Assembly (NCBI GenBank): GCA_046329235.1
Contig: JAXLVA010000001.1
Span: 1,178,001-1,242,000 of the forward strand
Direction of reading: 5' to 3'
DNA length: 64,000 nt
From: JALONH01 sp046329235
Lineage (GTDB): Bacteria; Bacteroidota; Bacteroidia; Cytophagales; Cytophagaceae
The notes beneath the pieces were generated by a model that saw nothing but the letters and a program-made list of their open reading frames with translations, searched no databases and was not told the DNA's origin. Made by a program: the position numbers and the translations under genes. Position 1 is the stretch's first letter. Every line of letters begins with the position of its first letter. Of the stretch, positions 1-8,513 are shown piece after piece.

Positions 1-1982
1 CTGTGGTCTAATTCGAACTTAACTTTATGGTATTCAAAATTTCCGTTTAATATTTTGGAACCATAGATATACTTTAATTCTATAATCGGGAATTTTTTAT
101 CACCTAAACTTAATCGGTTATTACCGTTGATTAATATCTTTTCATCAAAGCTTATACGCCAACCGGCAAAGAGTTCGGTGGTTTGAAAACGAGTTTGAAG
201 ATTGGTATTATTCGCGGACTCGTAAAAGGCAAAATCATAAATAGGATTGAAATCTATGGTACGAATTCCTATGGTTGTTTGTGCAAACTTATGCCAGTAT
301 CTGAAAACTTCCGCATTCCACTGAGACTTATAAAACGGACCTCTTAATCGCAACCAACGTGTAGCGGCTAAGAAGATGTAATTATCTTGAAGCGCAGCTG
401 CCGGAGCAGATACTTGGTCTATGTCATTCCAGTAATAGACTTCAGCTTCCGTCCAGTGTTTACGCGTAAAGATATAACGAGCGCCTAGTTTGTATTTAAA
501 ACGTTGGTCACCGGTACCATAAGCTAAATGTCCTCTGAACACCCATTTGCGAGAGAAGTGTTCATTCGTTTTAAATCCAATTTGTATACGATGTCTTTCG
601 GTATAGTTGTAAGCGTAAGCAAATAGATACGGTCCTATTTCAAATTTACCTACAGTTTTATAACCGGAGATAGCAATGTCTATAATTTCGATGTAAGTCT
701 TTACGGTAGGCAAGTCTCTAAGTGAATCAATCAAAGCGTAGGATTTTTGTTTGACTGAATCTTGGTCGGACGGAGTGTTTTTAGACCAGTAGTCTACGTT
801 TTGTTGTTGTGCATTTTCTAATACTTCAATCGCAGGATCATAAAAAGCATCGGTGCGTACTTGCCCTTTTCTTACATCTAACAAGGTGCAAGAATAATCA
901 GCAGCAATTGATGGTGTACTACTACTTAAATCTTGTATGTCAACCAGTATATTCGTTTTAGAGGGTAACCAGCCTACACTATCATAAGGTTGTAGTGTTT
1001 GTACAAAATATACACTATCGATATAATTCAAATTAGCTCTTCTGGAAATAGAAGCAGTCAAATGATATAAAGCAAAAGAAGAATCGGCAATGTAAAGCTC
1101 ACCGGTAAAACAAAGGTCTTGAACACGTTTTGGTTCATATAGAATTTTATAACCATAGCGGCCATGATAAAATCCACTATCTACTAAAGTGAAGTCGTAG
1201 TTTAGTTTCCAAGCATCACCTATAGGAGATGCAAAGTCTTTATTCAATACTTGAATGTAGTTGTCATAAAAGTTATAGTCTTGGAAGGTGCTACCTAAAA
1301 GTTGAGATAATAAACTACCGTCACCCATCCCTACTCCACGTACTTTAATACCTTCTACTATTTCTTTCTTCGCCTTAGGTTTATTTCTAAAGTAAGTTGA
1401 TGATACTGATTCAGAGTACAAAACCGGCAACATAGGTTTGCCATGGATATCTTTGTTGTTTGGTAAGCTATCTAGCAAAGCACCTACTTCCTGCATCACT
1501 TTACGCTTGCGTAAACTATCCGATATATTAGTGATGTATATACCGGTCTGATTATAGCTTTGATATTCGTATTGAGGTATAAACTCTTTGGAATGGTATT
1601 TTCGATTTTCGTTACAGGTACGAATGATTCGGAAGGCCGGGTTTTCTTTAGGTGTAATGATAACGGCTTCAACCTCGGTATCTAAATCTAAATAGATGGT
1701 TATGTTGGTCTTCTTGGTTAAGGTATCCACCAAAATTTGAGTGGGTTTATAACCGGTATAAAAACAGGTAATAGTATCGTAAGAAGCGGGAAAGCTTAAC
1801 GAAAAGTAACCGTTAATATTAGTAGCTGTTCCGTAGGGAGTGCCTTTGATATATACATTCGAAAAATAGAGTGTGTCTTTGGAATGTCGGTCGAGGACAT
1901 ACCCACTCACTTTTACAGTTTGTGCATTGGATGATAAGAGTGATATTACTGTTAAAAAAAATACAAATAGTATAGCACGCAT
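1..1982 (-). CDS. DUF5686 family outer-membrane protein with carboxypeptidase-regulatory-like domain (3' end outside window)
   Basis: The frame stays open from an ATG at 1982 to the window edge, giving about 660 residues without a stop, so the C-terminus is missing. The start encodes a signal peptide (MRAILFVFFLTVISLLSSNA then QT). It is followed by a roughly 80-residue beta-sandwich of the carboxypeptidase regulatory type (YVLDRHSKDTLYFSNVYIKG, then TATNINGYFSL). The rest alternates aromatic and polar residues in strands typical of DUF5686 barrel-like proteins, which usually run to about 800-850 residues. The family is common in Bacteroidota and its function is unknown; an outer-membrane location is inferred. 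It lies 62 nt downstream of a PH-like gene on the same strand. The family call is from motif memory, not a search. Confidence 0.75.
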   Translation of the reverse strand, partial: MRAILFVFFLTVISLLSSNAQTVKVSGYVLDRHSKDTLYFSNVYIKGTPYGTATNINGYFSLSFPASYDTITCFYTGYKPTQILVDTLTKKTNITIYLDLDTEVEAVIITPKENPAFRIIRTCNENRKYHSKEFIPQYEYQSYNQTGIYITNISDSLRKRKVMQEVGALLDSLPNNKDIHGKPMLPVLYSESVSSTYFRNKPKAKKEIVEGIKVRGVGMGDGSLLSQLLGSTFQDYNFYDNYIQVLNKDFASPIGDAWKLNYDFTLVDSGFYHGRYGYKILYEPKRVQDLCFTGELYIADSSFALYHLTASISRRANLNYIDSVYFVQTLQPYDSVGWLPSKTNILVDIQDLSSSTPSIAADYSCTLLDVRKGQVRTDAFYDPAIEVLENAQQQNVDYWSKNTPSDQDSVKQKSYALIDSLRDLPTVKTYIEIIDIAISGYKTVGKFEIGPYLFAYAYNYTERHRIQIGFKTNEHFSRKWVFRGHLAYGTGDQRFKYKLGARYIFTRKHWTEAEVYYWNDIDQVSAPAAALQDNYIFLAATRWLRLRGPFYKSQWNAEVFRYWHKFAQTTIGIRTIDFNPIYDFAFYESANNTNLQTRFQTTELFAGWRISFDEKILINGNNRLSLGDKKFPIIELKYIYGSKILNGNFEYHKVKFELDH

Positions 1983-2044
1983 TATTCTGAATCCAATAAA
2001 CACATTGTACAAAGCACTTGTAGCAAATATATTATTTTTTGGGA

Positions 2045-2443
2045 TTAAGAAGGTCGTTTCGTTAACAAATTTATCAATTCTACAAAGTCTTGGGCCTGTT
2101 GTCTATCGCAGCCTTTGATATGGAATTGTTGATGTTGGGATTTGGTGGTAACTAAAACTTCTAGTGCAGGTGTTTGGTACTCTTGGAAACTAATGTGATC
2201 AATGTCATTGTAATCTAATAATTCTAAAAATGGCTTCCCGTGACGGCCTATACCTACATAGTATAAACGCATATCTGAAGCGACGATAAATCCGATGGTA
2301 TTTTTGATGGAGCCCTCCATAAGATATAAAATCGTTTCTTCCGGTTTTAAGCTCTTTAAGAAGGTGTCGTAAGCAATAGCAGCCGTTTGTGGTACATACC
2401 CCAACTGACTTAATCGTTCCGTTATTTTTTCTTCAACTCGCAT
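2045..2443 (-). CDS. Small PH-domain-like protein (bacterial PH / YokE-like)
   Basis: This is a 132-residue soluble protein with no signal peptide or membrane segment. Residues 35-130 alternate short beta strands and end in an amphipathic helix (QAQDFVELINLL), which fits a bacterial pleckstrin-homology fold. The segment VASDMRLYYVGIGRHGKP resembles the 'T-D-R-R-L-x-x-x' hairpin found in bacterial PH domains. It sits 61 nt downstream of parC on the same strand and may be co-transcribed with it. No catalytic residues are apparent and the biological role is unknown. Confidence 0.5.
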   Translation of the reverse strand: MRVEEKITERLSQLGYVPQTAAIAYDTFLKSLKPEETILYLMEGSIKNTIGFIVASDMRLYYVGIGRHGKPFLELLDYNDIDHISFQEYQTPALEVLVTTKSQHQQFHIKGCDRQQAQDFVELINLLTKRPS

Positions 2444-2504
2444 ATCCCAATTATTAGTATTACTTCCTTTTTCTTTAAACGAGAAGTAATACTAACGGGT
2501 TACA

Positions 2505-5093
2505 TTAATTGAAATTTAATTCGATGGTCGTTCCTGCTGAAAATCCTTTATCTGACTTGTTCTTATCGGTTGATTTAGAGGATTTTGCGGGTTCTTTTAC
2601 AATCGGCTGAACCGATGTGATTTTATTATTTCCTAATTTGTTACCCACACTTTTCCATCCTTTTACTTCCACAAAAGCGTCTAGGCTGATTTCAACGGTA
2701 GGATTGCTTACGTATTTGCCTTTGGCAAAATCGATTTTAAGCTTTTGCTTAGGCAGATTAGTGGCGTATAATACCGTTCCTTCTTCACTAATGAATTGGA
2801 ATTTCTTACCTACTGTGGATGTCTCAATTTGGAAACGTTTGATATAATAAGTTTTGGAAGCGGTATCCAAATACAAAGCTGTGACAACTGCGTCCGGATT
2901 CCACTTCTCAATAATGAGCAATTTCTCTAAATCGTAGCGGTTGGTTAATTCAAAGCCGGTGATTTCATAGGTACCGTCGTTGAATAAGGCGAAGATTTTT
3001 TCCTCAGCATCAAAAGTGCCTAGAAAAGTACCTTTGTCTTCCGTTGCTAAACGACCGGTAGTGGTATCTAACCAAATATCTGTACCGGCAAGTGTCGAAA
3101 CACCGGCTTCTTTCAATGCTACTTTTTTGATAGCGTATTTGGTTAATATATTCCCCTGTACATCTCTGCCTTTGATTTCGATTTCTTTGAAGTCGTAATC
3201 AAATACTTTGTTTTTAGCAGGCGAACTTGGTGTTAACGTAATAGTCACCACTTCTGCTTCTCCGTTCGGGTTGGCAGTGAAGTATAATAATTTAGAACCT
3301 TTAGCTCCTTTAGAAACATCGTACTCTTTATCACGGGTAACACCTAATACGGAGAAACGTTTCACCATGGCATTACCTGTTTTACCGTCTAAATAAATAG
3401 CATTGTACACCATGCGCTCATCTCCTTTGCGGAATACGGCTATATGCATAATGTCTTTTCCTACGAAGACTTTCTCCCCTATTTTCTTAACTGTGTAGAC
3501 GCCATCTTTTCTAAAGACAATAATATCATCGATGTCTGAACAGTCGCATACATACTCGTCTTTCTTCAAACCATAACCTATGAAACCTTCAGCGCGGTTT
3601 ACATATAGTTTTTGGTTGTTAGCTGCTACTAAAGTAGTATTGATAACATCAAATGTTTTGATTTCAGTAGCACGCTCTCTGCCTTTACCGTACTTCTTAA
3701 GAATGTCTTGGTAATACTTGATAGCGAAATCAACTAAGTGAGCTAAGTTATGTTCTACTTCTTTTAACTCCTCTTGAAGATTACGCATCAATTCATCAGC
3801 CTTGAAGGAGTCAAACTTAGAAATACGTTTGATTTTAATTTCTGTCAAACGTACGATATCATCTTGAGTGATGGTACGGTAGAATTGTTTCTTGTAAGGA
3901 TTTAATCCTTTATCAATCGTTAATAATACATCTTCCCAAGTCTCACATTCTTCAATCTTACGATAGATGCGATTCTCTATGAAAATCTTTTCTAACGAAG
4001 AGAATAATATTTTTTCCAAGAGTTCATTCTTACGAATTTCTAACTCTTGTTTTAATAAGTCCACGGTGTTATGAGTATTCAATCGTAGAATCTCATGTAC
4101 ACTCATGAATCTAGGCTTATCATCTACGATGATACATGCATTAGGTGAAATGGAAACTTCACACTCGGTAAATGCATATAAGGCATCGATCGTAACATTA
4201 GAATCGGTTCCCGGTACTAATTGAATTTGAATTTCAACGTCCTTAGCGGTGTTGTCTACAATCTTCTTAATCTTGATTTTACCATTATCACTTGCTTTGA
4301 TAATAGAATCAATGATGGAGGTAGTAGTGGTACCAAAAGGAATCTCTTTAACTAATAAAGTCTTTTTATCTTCTTCTACAATCTTAGCACGGCAGCGGAT
4401 CTTCCCTCCTCTTAAACCTTCGTTATAATTGGATACATCGATAGAGCCACCGGTTAAGAAGTCCGGATAGATTTCAAACTTTTTATTTTTAAGAATAGCG
4501 ATGGACGCTTCAATCAGTTCAATAAAATTGTGAGGTAATATCTTAGTAGAAAGACCTACCGCAATACCCTCTACTCCTTGAGCTAATAGTAATGGGAACT
4601 TCACCGGAAGTGTTACCGGTTCTTTTTTACGGCCATCGTAAGAAGCTTGCCATTCCGTTGTGTCACCGTTGAATACTACATCTAAAGCAAACTTAGATAA
4701 ACGAGCTTCAATGTAACGAGCAGCCGCAGCACCATCACCGGTACGAATATCCCCCCAGTTACCTTGGGTATCAATCAATAAATCTTTTTGTCCAATAGAA
4801 ACAATCGCTTCTCCAATAGAAGCATCCCCGTGTGGGTGATACTGCATGGTAGCACCAATCACGTTCGCCACTTTGTTGAATCTACCGTCATCCATTTCCT
4901 TCATGGAATGTAGGATGCGTCGTTGAACGGGCTTTAATCCATCATTTAAATGAGGAACGGCACGCTCAAGGATTACATAAGAGGCGTAATCTAAAAACCA
5001 ATTTTCGTATAAGTTGTTTATAGGCAGCACATCATGACCATGATCTTCTGCATTGGAATTTAAATCCGGATTTATATCGTTGGACTTAGACAT
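2505..5093 (-). CDS. parC: DNA topoisomerase IV subunit A
   Basis: This 862-residue type IIA topoisomerase breakage-reunion subunit would pair with the ParE encoded 455 nt upstream to decatenate daughter chromosomes. The N-terminal winged-helix core carries DGLKPVQRRIL (51-61), HPHGD (86-90) and the catalytic tyrosine Y127 in AAARYIEARLS. A tower and coiled-coil dimer gate follow to about residue 480. The C-terminal half is a beta-pinwheel-like DNA-wrapping domain with blades such as KGAKGSKLLYF and GRLATEDKG, and it lacks the canonical GyrA box. A Lys/Ser-rich tail (PAKSSKSTDKNKSDKG) precedes the end. GyrA is the alternative, but pairing with an EGDSASG-type ParE and the absent GyrA box favour ParC. 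Confidence 0.9.
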   Translation of the reverse strand: MSKSNDINPDLNSNAEDHGHDVLPINNLYENWFLDYASYVILERAVPHLNDGLKPVQRRILHSMKEMDDGRFNKVANVIGATMQYHPHGDASIGEAIVSIGQKDLLIDTQGNWGDIRTGDGAAAARYIEARLSKFALDVVFNGDTTEWQASYDGRKKEPVTLPVKFPLLLAQGVEGIAVGLSTKILPHNFIELIEASIAILKNKKFEIYPDFLTGGSIDVSNYNEGLRGGKIRCRAKIVEEDKKTLLVKEIPFGTTTTSIIDSIIKASDNGKIKIKKIVDNTAKDVEIQIQLVPGTDSNVTIDALYAFTECEVSISPNACIIVDDKPRFMSVHEILRLNTHNTVDLLKQELEIRKNELLEKILFSSLEKIFIENRIYRKIEECETWEDVLLTIDKGLNPYKKQFYRTITQDDIVRLTEIKIKRISKFDSFKADELMRNLQEELKEVEHNLAHLVDFAIKYYQDILKKYGKGRERATEIKTFDVINTTLVAANNQKLYVNRAEGFIGYGLKKDEYVCDCSDIDDIIVFRKDGVYTVKKIGEKVFVGKDIMHIAVFRKGDERMVYNAIYLDGKTGNAMVKRFSVLGVTRDKEYDVSKGAKGSKLLYFTANPNGEAEVVTITLTPSSPAKNKVFDYDFKEIEIKGRDVQGNILTKYAIKKVALKEAGVSTLAGTDIWLDTTTGRLATEDKGTFLGTFDAEEKIFALFNDGTYEITGFELTNRYDLEKLLIIEKWNPDAVVTALYLDTASKTYYIKRFQIETSTVGKKFQFISEEGTVLYATNLPKQKLKIDFAKGKYVSNPTVEISLDAFVEVKGWKSVGNKLGNNKITSVQPIVKEPAKSSKSTDKNKSDKGFSAGTTIELNFN

Positions 5094-5177
5094 TTTAACT
5101 GGAATAACTTAATTTCGAATATTAAACTTAACTTCGAAGTATTAAAAATAACTAATCTATCCCGCTAATCTAAACAT

Positions 5178-5558
5178 ATGTGGAAAACTAGAAAAATTAC
5201 GTCAATCTTGCTATGGGCTTGTGTTATAGGACTTTTCTTATCTTGTTCCGGTAACGAAATTCCGTTTGTAGATACGGCTTTGTGGAAGAAAGACTTAAAT
5301 GGGTGTACGGGATATAGAAATAGCGTAAAATCTCAATTTGAAAGCAATAAGGCCCTATTAATGGGCAAAGACGATGTTTTTGCGATTACTAATTTAGGTA
5401 AACCTAATCGTGTGTCGTATAGCGAAAGAGGTAGAAAAATGTTTGTGTATTATGTTTCTCAATCGGCTGATTGTAAAAACATAAACCCTGAAGCATTAGT
5501 GTTGGAATTCAATGCCACAGGGTTTATTCAAATGTTATATGTGCAGACTATGCAGTAA
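5178..5558 (+). CDS. Small lipoprotein, BamE/SmpA-like fold possible
   Basis: This 126-residue protein has a lipoprotein signal peptide ending in LFLSC (lipobox Cys23), so it should be lipid-anchored in the envelope. The segment LLMGKDDVFAITNLGKPNRV, then an aromatic-rich strand (MFVYYV), resembles the 'G-x-x-x-x-x-V-x-x-x-L-G-x-P' turn of SmpA/BamE-like domains; this is an inference from pattern only. It is read on the plus strand between parC and parE, both on minus. It diverges from parC with an 84-nt gap and overlaps the 3' end of parE by 11 nt tail to tail. Confidence 0.65.
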   Translation: MWKTRKITSILLWACVIGLFLSCSGNEIPFVDTALWKKDLNGCTGYRNSVKSQFESNKALLMGKDDVFAITNLGKPNRVSYSERGRKMFVYYVSQSADCKNINPEALVLEFNATGFIQMLYVQTMQ

Positions 5559-7431
5559 CAGCTTCTTCTTTTTCAGGAGCTATTGCTTCATCTTTCTCTA
5601 CTCGTAAGTTTTCGATAATAAACTGTTGACGCTCCGGTGTGTTTTTACCCATGAAGTACGTTAACAGTTTTTGAATCGTAATTTCTTTGGTCAAAAGAAT
5701 AGGTTCTAAACGAATATTATCTCCAATGAACAATCCAAACTCATCCGGAGATATCTCTCCTAACCCCTTGAATCGAGTGATTTCAGGCTTGTTACCTAGT
5801 TTATGAATCGCTTTTTGTTTATCCTCTTCACTGTAACAGTAAATCGTTTCTTTCTTATTACGAACTCTGAATAATGGAGTATCTAAAACATAAACGTGTC
5901 CATTTCTTACTAAGTCCGGGAAGAACTGTAAGAAGAAAGTCATTAACAACAAACGAATGTGCATACCATCCACATCGGCATCGGTAGCAATTACGATTTT
6001 ATTGTAACGAACGTTTTCTACTCCGTCCTCAATATTTAAAGCGTGTTGCAGTAAGTTGAACTCTTCGTTTTCATACACTACTTTTTTGGTCAGACCAAAG
6101 CAGTTAAGTGGCTTACCACGTAAGCTGAATACCGCTTGTGTTTCTACATTACGAGACTTCGTAATGGATCCACTCGCAGAGTCCCCCTCGGTGATGAATA
6201 ACATGGTTTCATAACGCTTATCGTTTTTCTCGTCTTCCATGTGAACACGACAATCACGTAATTTTTTGTTATGAAGGTTGGCTTTCTTAGCTCGTTCGTT
6301 CGCTAATTTTTTAATACCTGCAATATCCTTGCGCTCACGTTCCGATTGAAGGATACGCTTTAACATAGCATCCGCTACTGTTGGATTTTTATGTAGATAG
6401 TTATCTAATTCTTTTTTTACAAAGTCGTTTACAAAGTTTCTTAACGACATACCTTCCGGTGCCATGTTAAGAGAACCTAACTTTGTTTTTGTTTGAGATT
6501 CAAACACGGGTTCTTGTACGCGAATGGCGATAGAGCCTATGATGGATGCACGCACATCGGCTGCATCAAAGTCTTTCTTATAAAACTCACGTACGGTTTT
6601 AACTATCGCTTCTCTGAAGGCTGCTAAGTGTGTACCTCCTTGCGTAGTATACTGTCCGTTAACGAAGGAATAATATTCTTCCCCGTACTGATTACCGTGG
6701 GTCATGGCTATCTCAATATCAGTCCCTTTCAGGTGAATGATTGGGTAGCGCATGGACTCTTCATCCGTTTTACGAATTAATAAATCGTAAAGACCTCTTT
6801 CGGAGAAATACTTTTTACCATTGTAATTGATGGTAAGCCCGGAGTTCAAATAGGCGTAGTTCCATATTTGTTGCTCTAAGTATTCCGGAATGAAATGGTA
6901 ATTTTTGAAAATGGAGTTATCCGGAGTAAAGTGAATGGCCGTACCATTTTTATCTTTAATCGAAGTCTCTTTATGATCGTTGGATAAGACACCTTTTTCA
7001 AATTCGGCCACTTTTGTTTTACCATCACGGATGGATTGCACTCGGAAGTAGGATGACAAAGCGTTCACCGCTTTAGTACCCACTCCGTTCAAACCAACAG
7101 ATTTTTGAAAAGCACCACTATCGTATTTACCCCCTGTATTGATTTTAGATACACAGTCGATGACTTTTCCTAAAGGGATTCCACGACCATAATCTCTTAC
7201 TTCTACTTTTTTATCGGTAATTTCAATGTCAATTTGATTCCCATACCCCATCATGTGTTCATCGATGGAGTTATCTACGATCTCTTTTACCAGAACGTAA
7301 ATACCGTCATCCTGAGCAGAACCGTCGCCTAGTTTACCAATATACATCCCCGGACGTAGTCGGATGTGTTCTCTCCAATCGAGGGAACGTATACTGTCTT
7401 CGGTATATTGAGCTGATTTTTGCTGTGCCAT
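5548..7431 (-). CDS. parE: DNA topoisomerase IV subunit B
   Basis: This 627-residue ATPase subunit of topoisomerase IV acts with ParC. The GHKL ATPase motifs are visible: EIVDNSIDE (the ATP-binding Asn/Glu region), DYGRGIPLG, and a GLNGVGTKAVNALS glycine loop near residue 115. The transducer domain follows, then the TOPRIM domain with ITEGDSASGS, RGKPLNCF and DADVDGMHIR. Serine in EGDSASG, where GyrB usually has EGDSAGG, supports ParE. The C-terminus ends with the FKGLGEISP-type motif and an acidic, Ala-rich tail. The gene overlaps the plus-strand lipoprotein gene by 11 nt at the 3' end. Confidence 0.92.
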   Translation of the reverse strand: MAQQKSAQYTEDSIRSLDWREHIRLRPGMYIGKLGDGSAQDDGIYVLVKEIVDNSIDEHMMGYGNQIDIEITDKKVEVRDYGRGIPLGKVIDCVSKINTGGKYDSGAFQKSVGLNGVGTKAVNALSSYFRVQSIRDGKTKVAEFEKGVLSNDHKETSIKDKNGTAIHFTPDNSIFKNYHFIPEYLEQQIWNYAYLNSGLTINYNGKKYFSERGLYDLLIRKTDEESMRYPIIHLKGTDIEIAMTHGNQYGEEYYSFVNGQYTTQGGTHLAAFREAIVKTVREFYKKDFDAADVRASIIGSIAIRVQEPVFESQTKTKLGSLNMAPEGMSLRNFVNDFVKKELDNYLHKNPTVADAMLKRILQSERERKDIAGIKKLANERAKKANLHNKKLRDCRVHMEDEKNDKRYETMLFITEGDSASGSITKSRNVETQAVFSLRGKPLNCFGLTKKVVYENEEFNLLQHALNIEDGVENVRYNKIVIATDADVDGMHIRLLLMTFFLQFFPDLVRNGHVYVLDTPLFRVRNKKETIYCYSEEDKQKAIHKLGNKPEITRFKGLGEISPDEFGLFIGDNIRLEPILLTKEITIQKLLTYFMGKNTPERQQFIIENLRVEKDEAIAPEKEEAVTA

Positions 7432-7482
7432 GGTATAAATTTACTAAAAATATGGGCGGATGGAATTTTCAGTTATCCACAG

Positions 7483-7508
7483 AAAAAAGCCCCGATTTGG
7501 GTCGGGGC
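7483..7508 (-). terminator. Rho-independent terminator of the cyclophilin gene
   Basis: A perfect 7-bp stem GCCCCGA/TCGGGGC (7489-7495 with 7502-7508) has a 6-nt loop. On the minus strand it is followed directly by six T. It begins 7 nt after the stop of the peptidyl-prolyl isomerase gene. Confidence 0.85.
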
Positions 7509-7515
7509 GGTCATT

Positions 7516-7950
7516 TTATTCTATAATCTTAATACTTACGATTTTATCACCTTGGCGGATGGAGTCAATCAAGTCTAAGCCTTCCGTAATTTTACCAAAA
7601 CAGGTATGTACACCATCCAAATGTTTGGTTTGTTCACGGGATAGTACAATAAAGAATTGAGAACCACCAGTGTCTTTACCTCTATGAGCCATAGACAATA
7701 CCCCTTTATCATGGAATTGTTTTGGGGCTTTGGTTTCACATTTAATGGTATAGCCGGGTCCACCTGCTCCGGTACCTTTAGGGCAACCGCCTTGTACTAC
7801 GAAACGAGGTAATACACGGTGGAAAGTTAATCCATCGTAAAAACCTTGTTTAGCTAACTTAATAAAGTTACCTGCGTTGATGGGAGTTTCTTCCGTAAAT
7901 AATTCGGCTTTAAGCACTCCTTTTTCTGTTGTAATTTCTGCAATCGTCAT
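7516..7950 (-). CDS. Peptidyl-prolyl cis-trans isomerase, cyclophilin type
   Basis: A 144-residue single-domain cyclophilin with no signal peptide, so probably cytoplasmic, catalysing proline isomerisation during protein folding. Active-site blocks are present: TFHRVLPRFVVQGG (the catalytic Arg of the F-H-R motif and the F-x-x-Q-G strand), GTGAGGPGY, then GSQFFIVLS and HLDGVHTCFGKI. The tryptophan common in eukaryotic cyclosporin-binding cyclophilins is replaced by His (LDGVHT), as in many bacterial members. It is a stand-alone unit with a terminator directly after the stop and another hairpin just upstream. Confidence 0.9.
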   Translation of the reverse strand: MTIAEITTEKGVLKAELFTEETPINAGNFIKLAKQGFYDGLTFHRVLPRFVVQGGCPKGTGAGGPGYTIKCETKAPKQFHDKGVLSMAHRGKDTGGSQFFIVLSREQTKHLDGVHTCFGKITEGLDLIDSIRQGDKIVSIKIIE

Positions 7951-7966
7951 AATATAATATAAATAG

Positions 7967-7992
7967 AAAAGCCTCGACGAATCGAGGCTTTT
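7967..7992. terminator. Bidirectional hairpin terminator
   Basis: The stem GCCTCGA/TCGAGGC (7971-7977 with 7982-7988) has a 4-nt loop and is flanked by A4 on the left and T4 on the right, so it can work on either strand. It most plausibly ends transcription of the small membrane-protein gene at 8016-8447. Confidence 0.75.
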
Positions 7993-8015
7993 GAGTTATT
8001 TAACAATTCTGTTAA

Positions 8016-8447
8016 TTATTGGTTTACTGCCCAAAGAATTAAGAATACTAAAGCAACAACTAATAAGATAGAACCAATGATCCAGAATACACCACCTAGA
8101 CCGATTAATGCTTCTAATAATAAACAAGCGATACCGATGATACCTAGAATGATAGCTAATCTTAAGTTAGAATCTGAAGGTAAACCACCTTTTTTCTCTA
8201 CACTTTCGTTTTTCTTAATAGCTTTCACAGTAGATACTACTTCTTTAACAGATTTAATAGTAGATACTTTCTCAACTACAGTTGGTTTTACTTCTACAGA
8301 TGCAGGAGCAGCAGCCACAGGAGCAGCTTCAACAGTAGCATCCATAGATGGAGTCATGTTTCCTTCTACGTTAGCGTTAGAGATAGTAGGGAAAAGAATT
8401 GCAGATACTAACAACAATCCTACAGATTTTAAAATAGACATTTTCAT
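8016..8447 (-). CDS. Small exported membrane protein with Ala/Pro/Val linker
   Basis: This 143-residue protein has an N-terminal signal or anchor helix (about residues 4-25). A low-complexity Ala/Val/Pro/Lys linker follows (about 30-85), then two adjacent hydrophobic helices: LRLAIILGIIGIACLLLEAL and FWIIGSILLVVALVFLILW. The last helix runs almost to the C-terminus. I do not recognise a family with known function; similar small 'signal plus linker plus helical hairpin' proteins are frequent in Bacteroidota. It is a single transcription unit with a hairpin terminator downstream. Confidence 0.7.
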   Translation of the reverse strand: MKMSILKSVGLLLVSAILFPTISNANVEGNMTPSMDATVEAAPVAAAPASVEVKPTVVEKVSTIKSVKEVVSTVKAIKKNESVEKKGGLPSDSNLRLAIILGIIGIACLLLEALIGLGGVFWIIGSILLVVALVFLILWAVNQ

Positions 8448-8513
8448 GTTCGTATAGTGTTTAAAATTATATTCAAATATACATTACTAAACCGAAAATC
8501 AAATATTCCTTTT

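Noticed and set aside
1873..2118. 81-residue plus-strand frame
   Set aside because: Antisense to the signal peptide of the DUF5686 gene and the adjoining spacer; no independent support.
8077..8457. 126-residue plus-strand frame
   Set aside because: Antisense shadow of the small membrane-protein gene; its composition mirrors the Ala/Val/Pro linker and hydrophobic helices of that gene.
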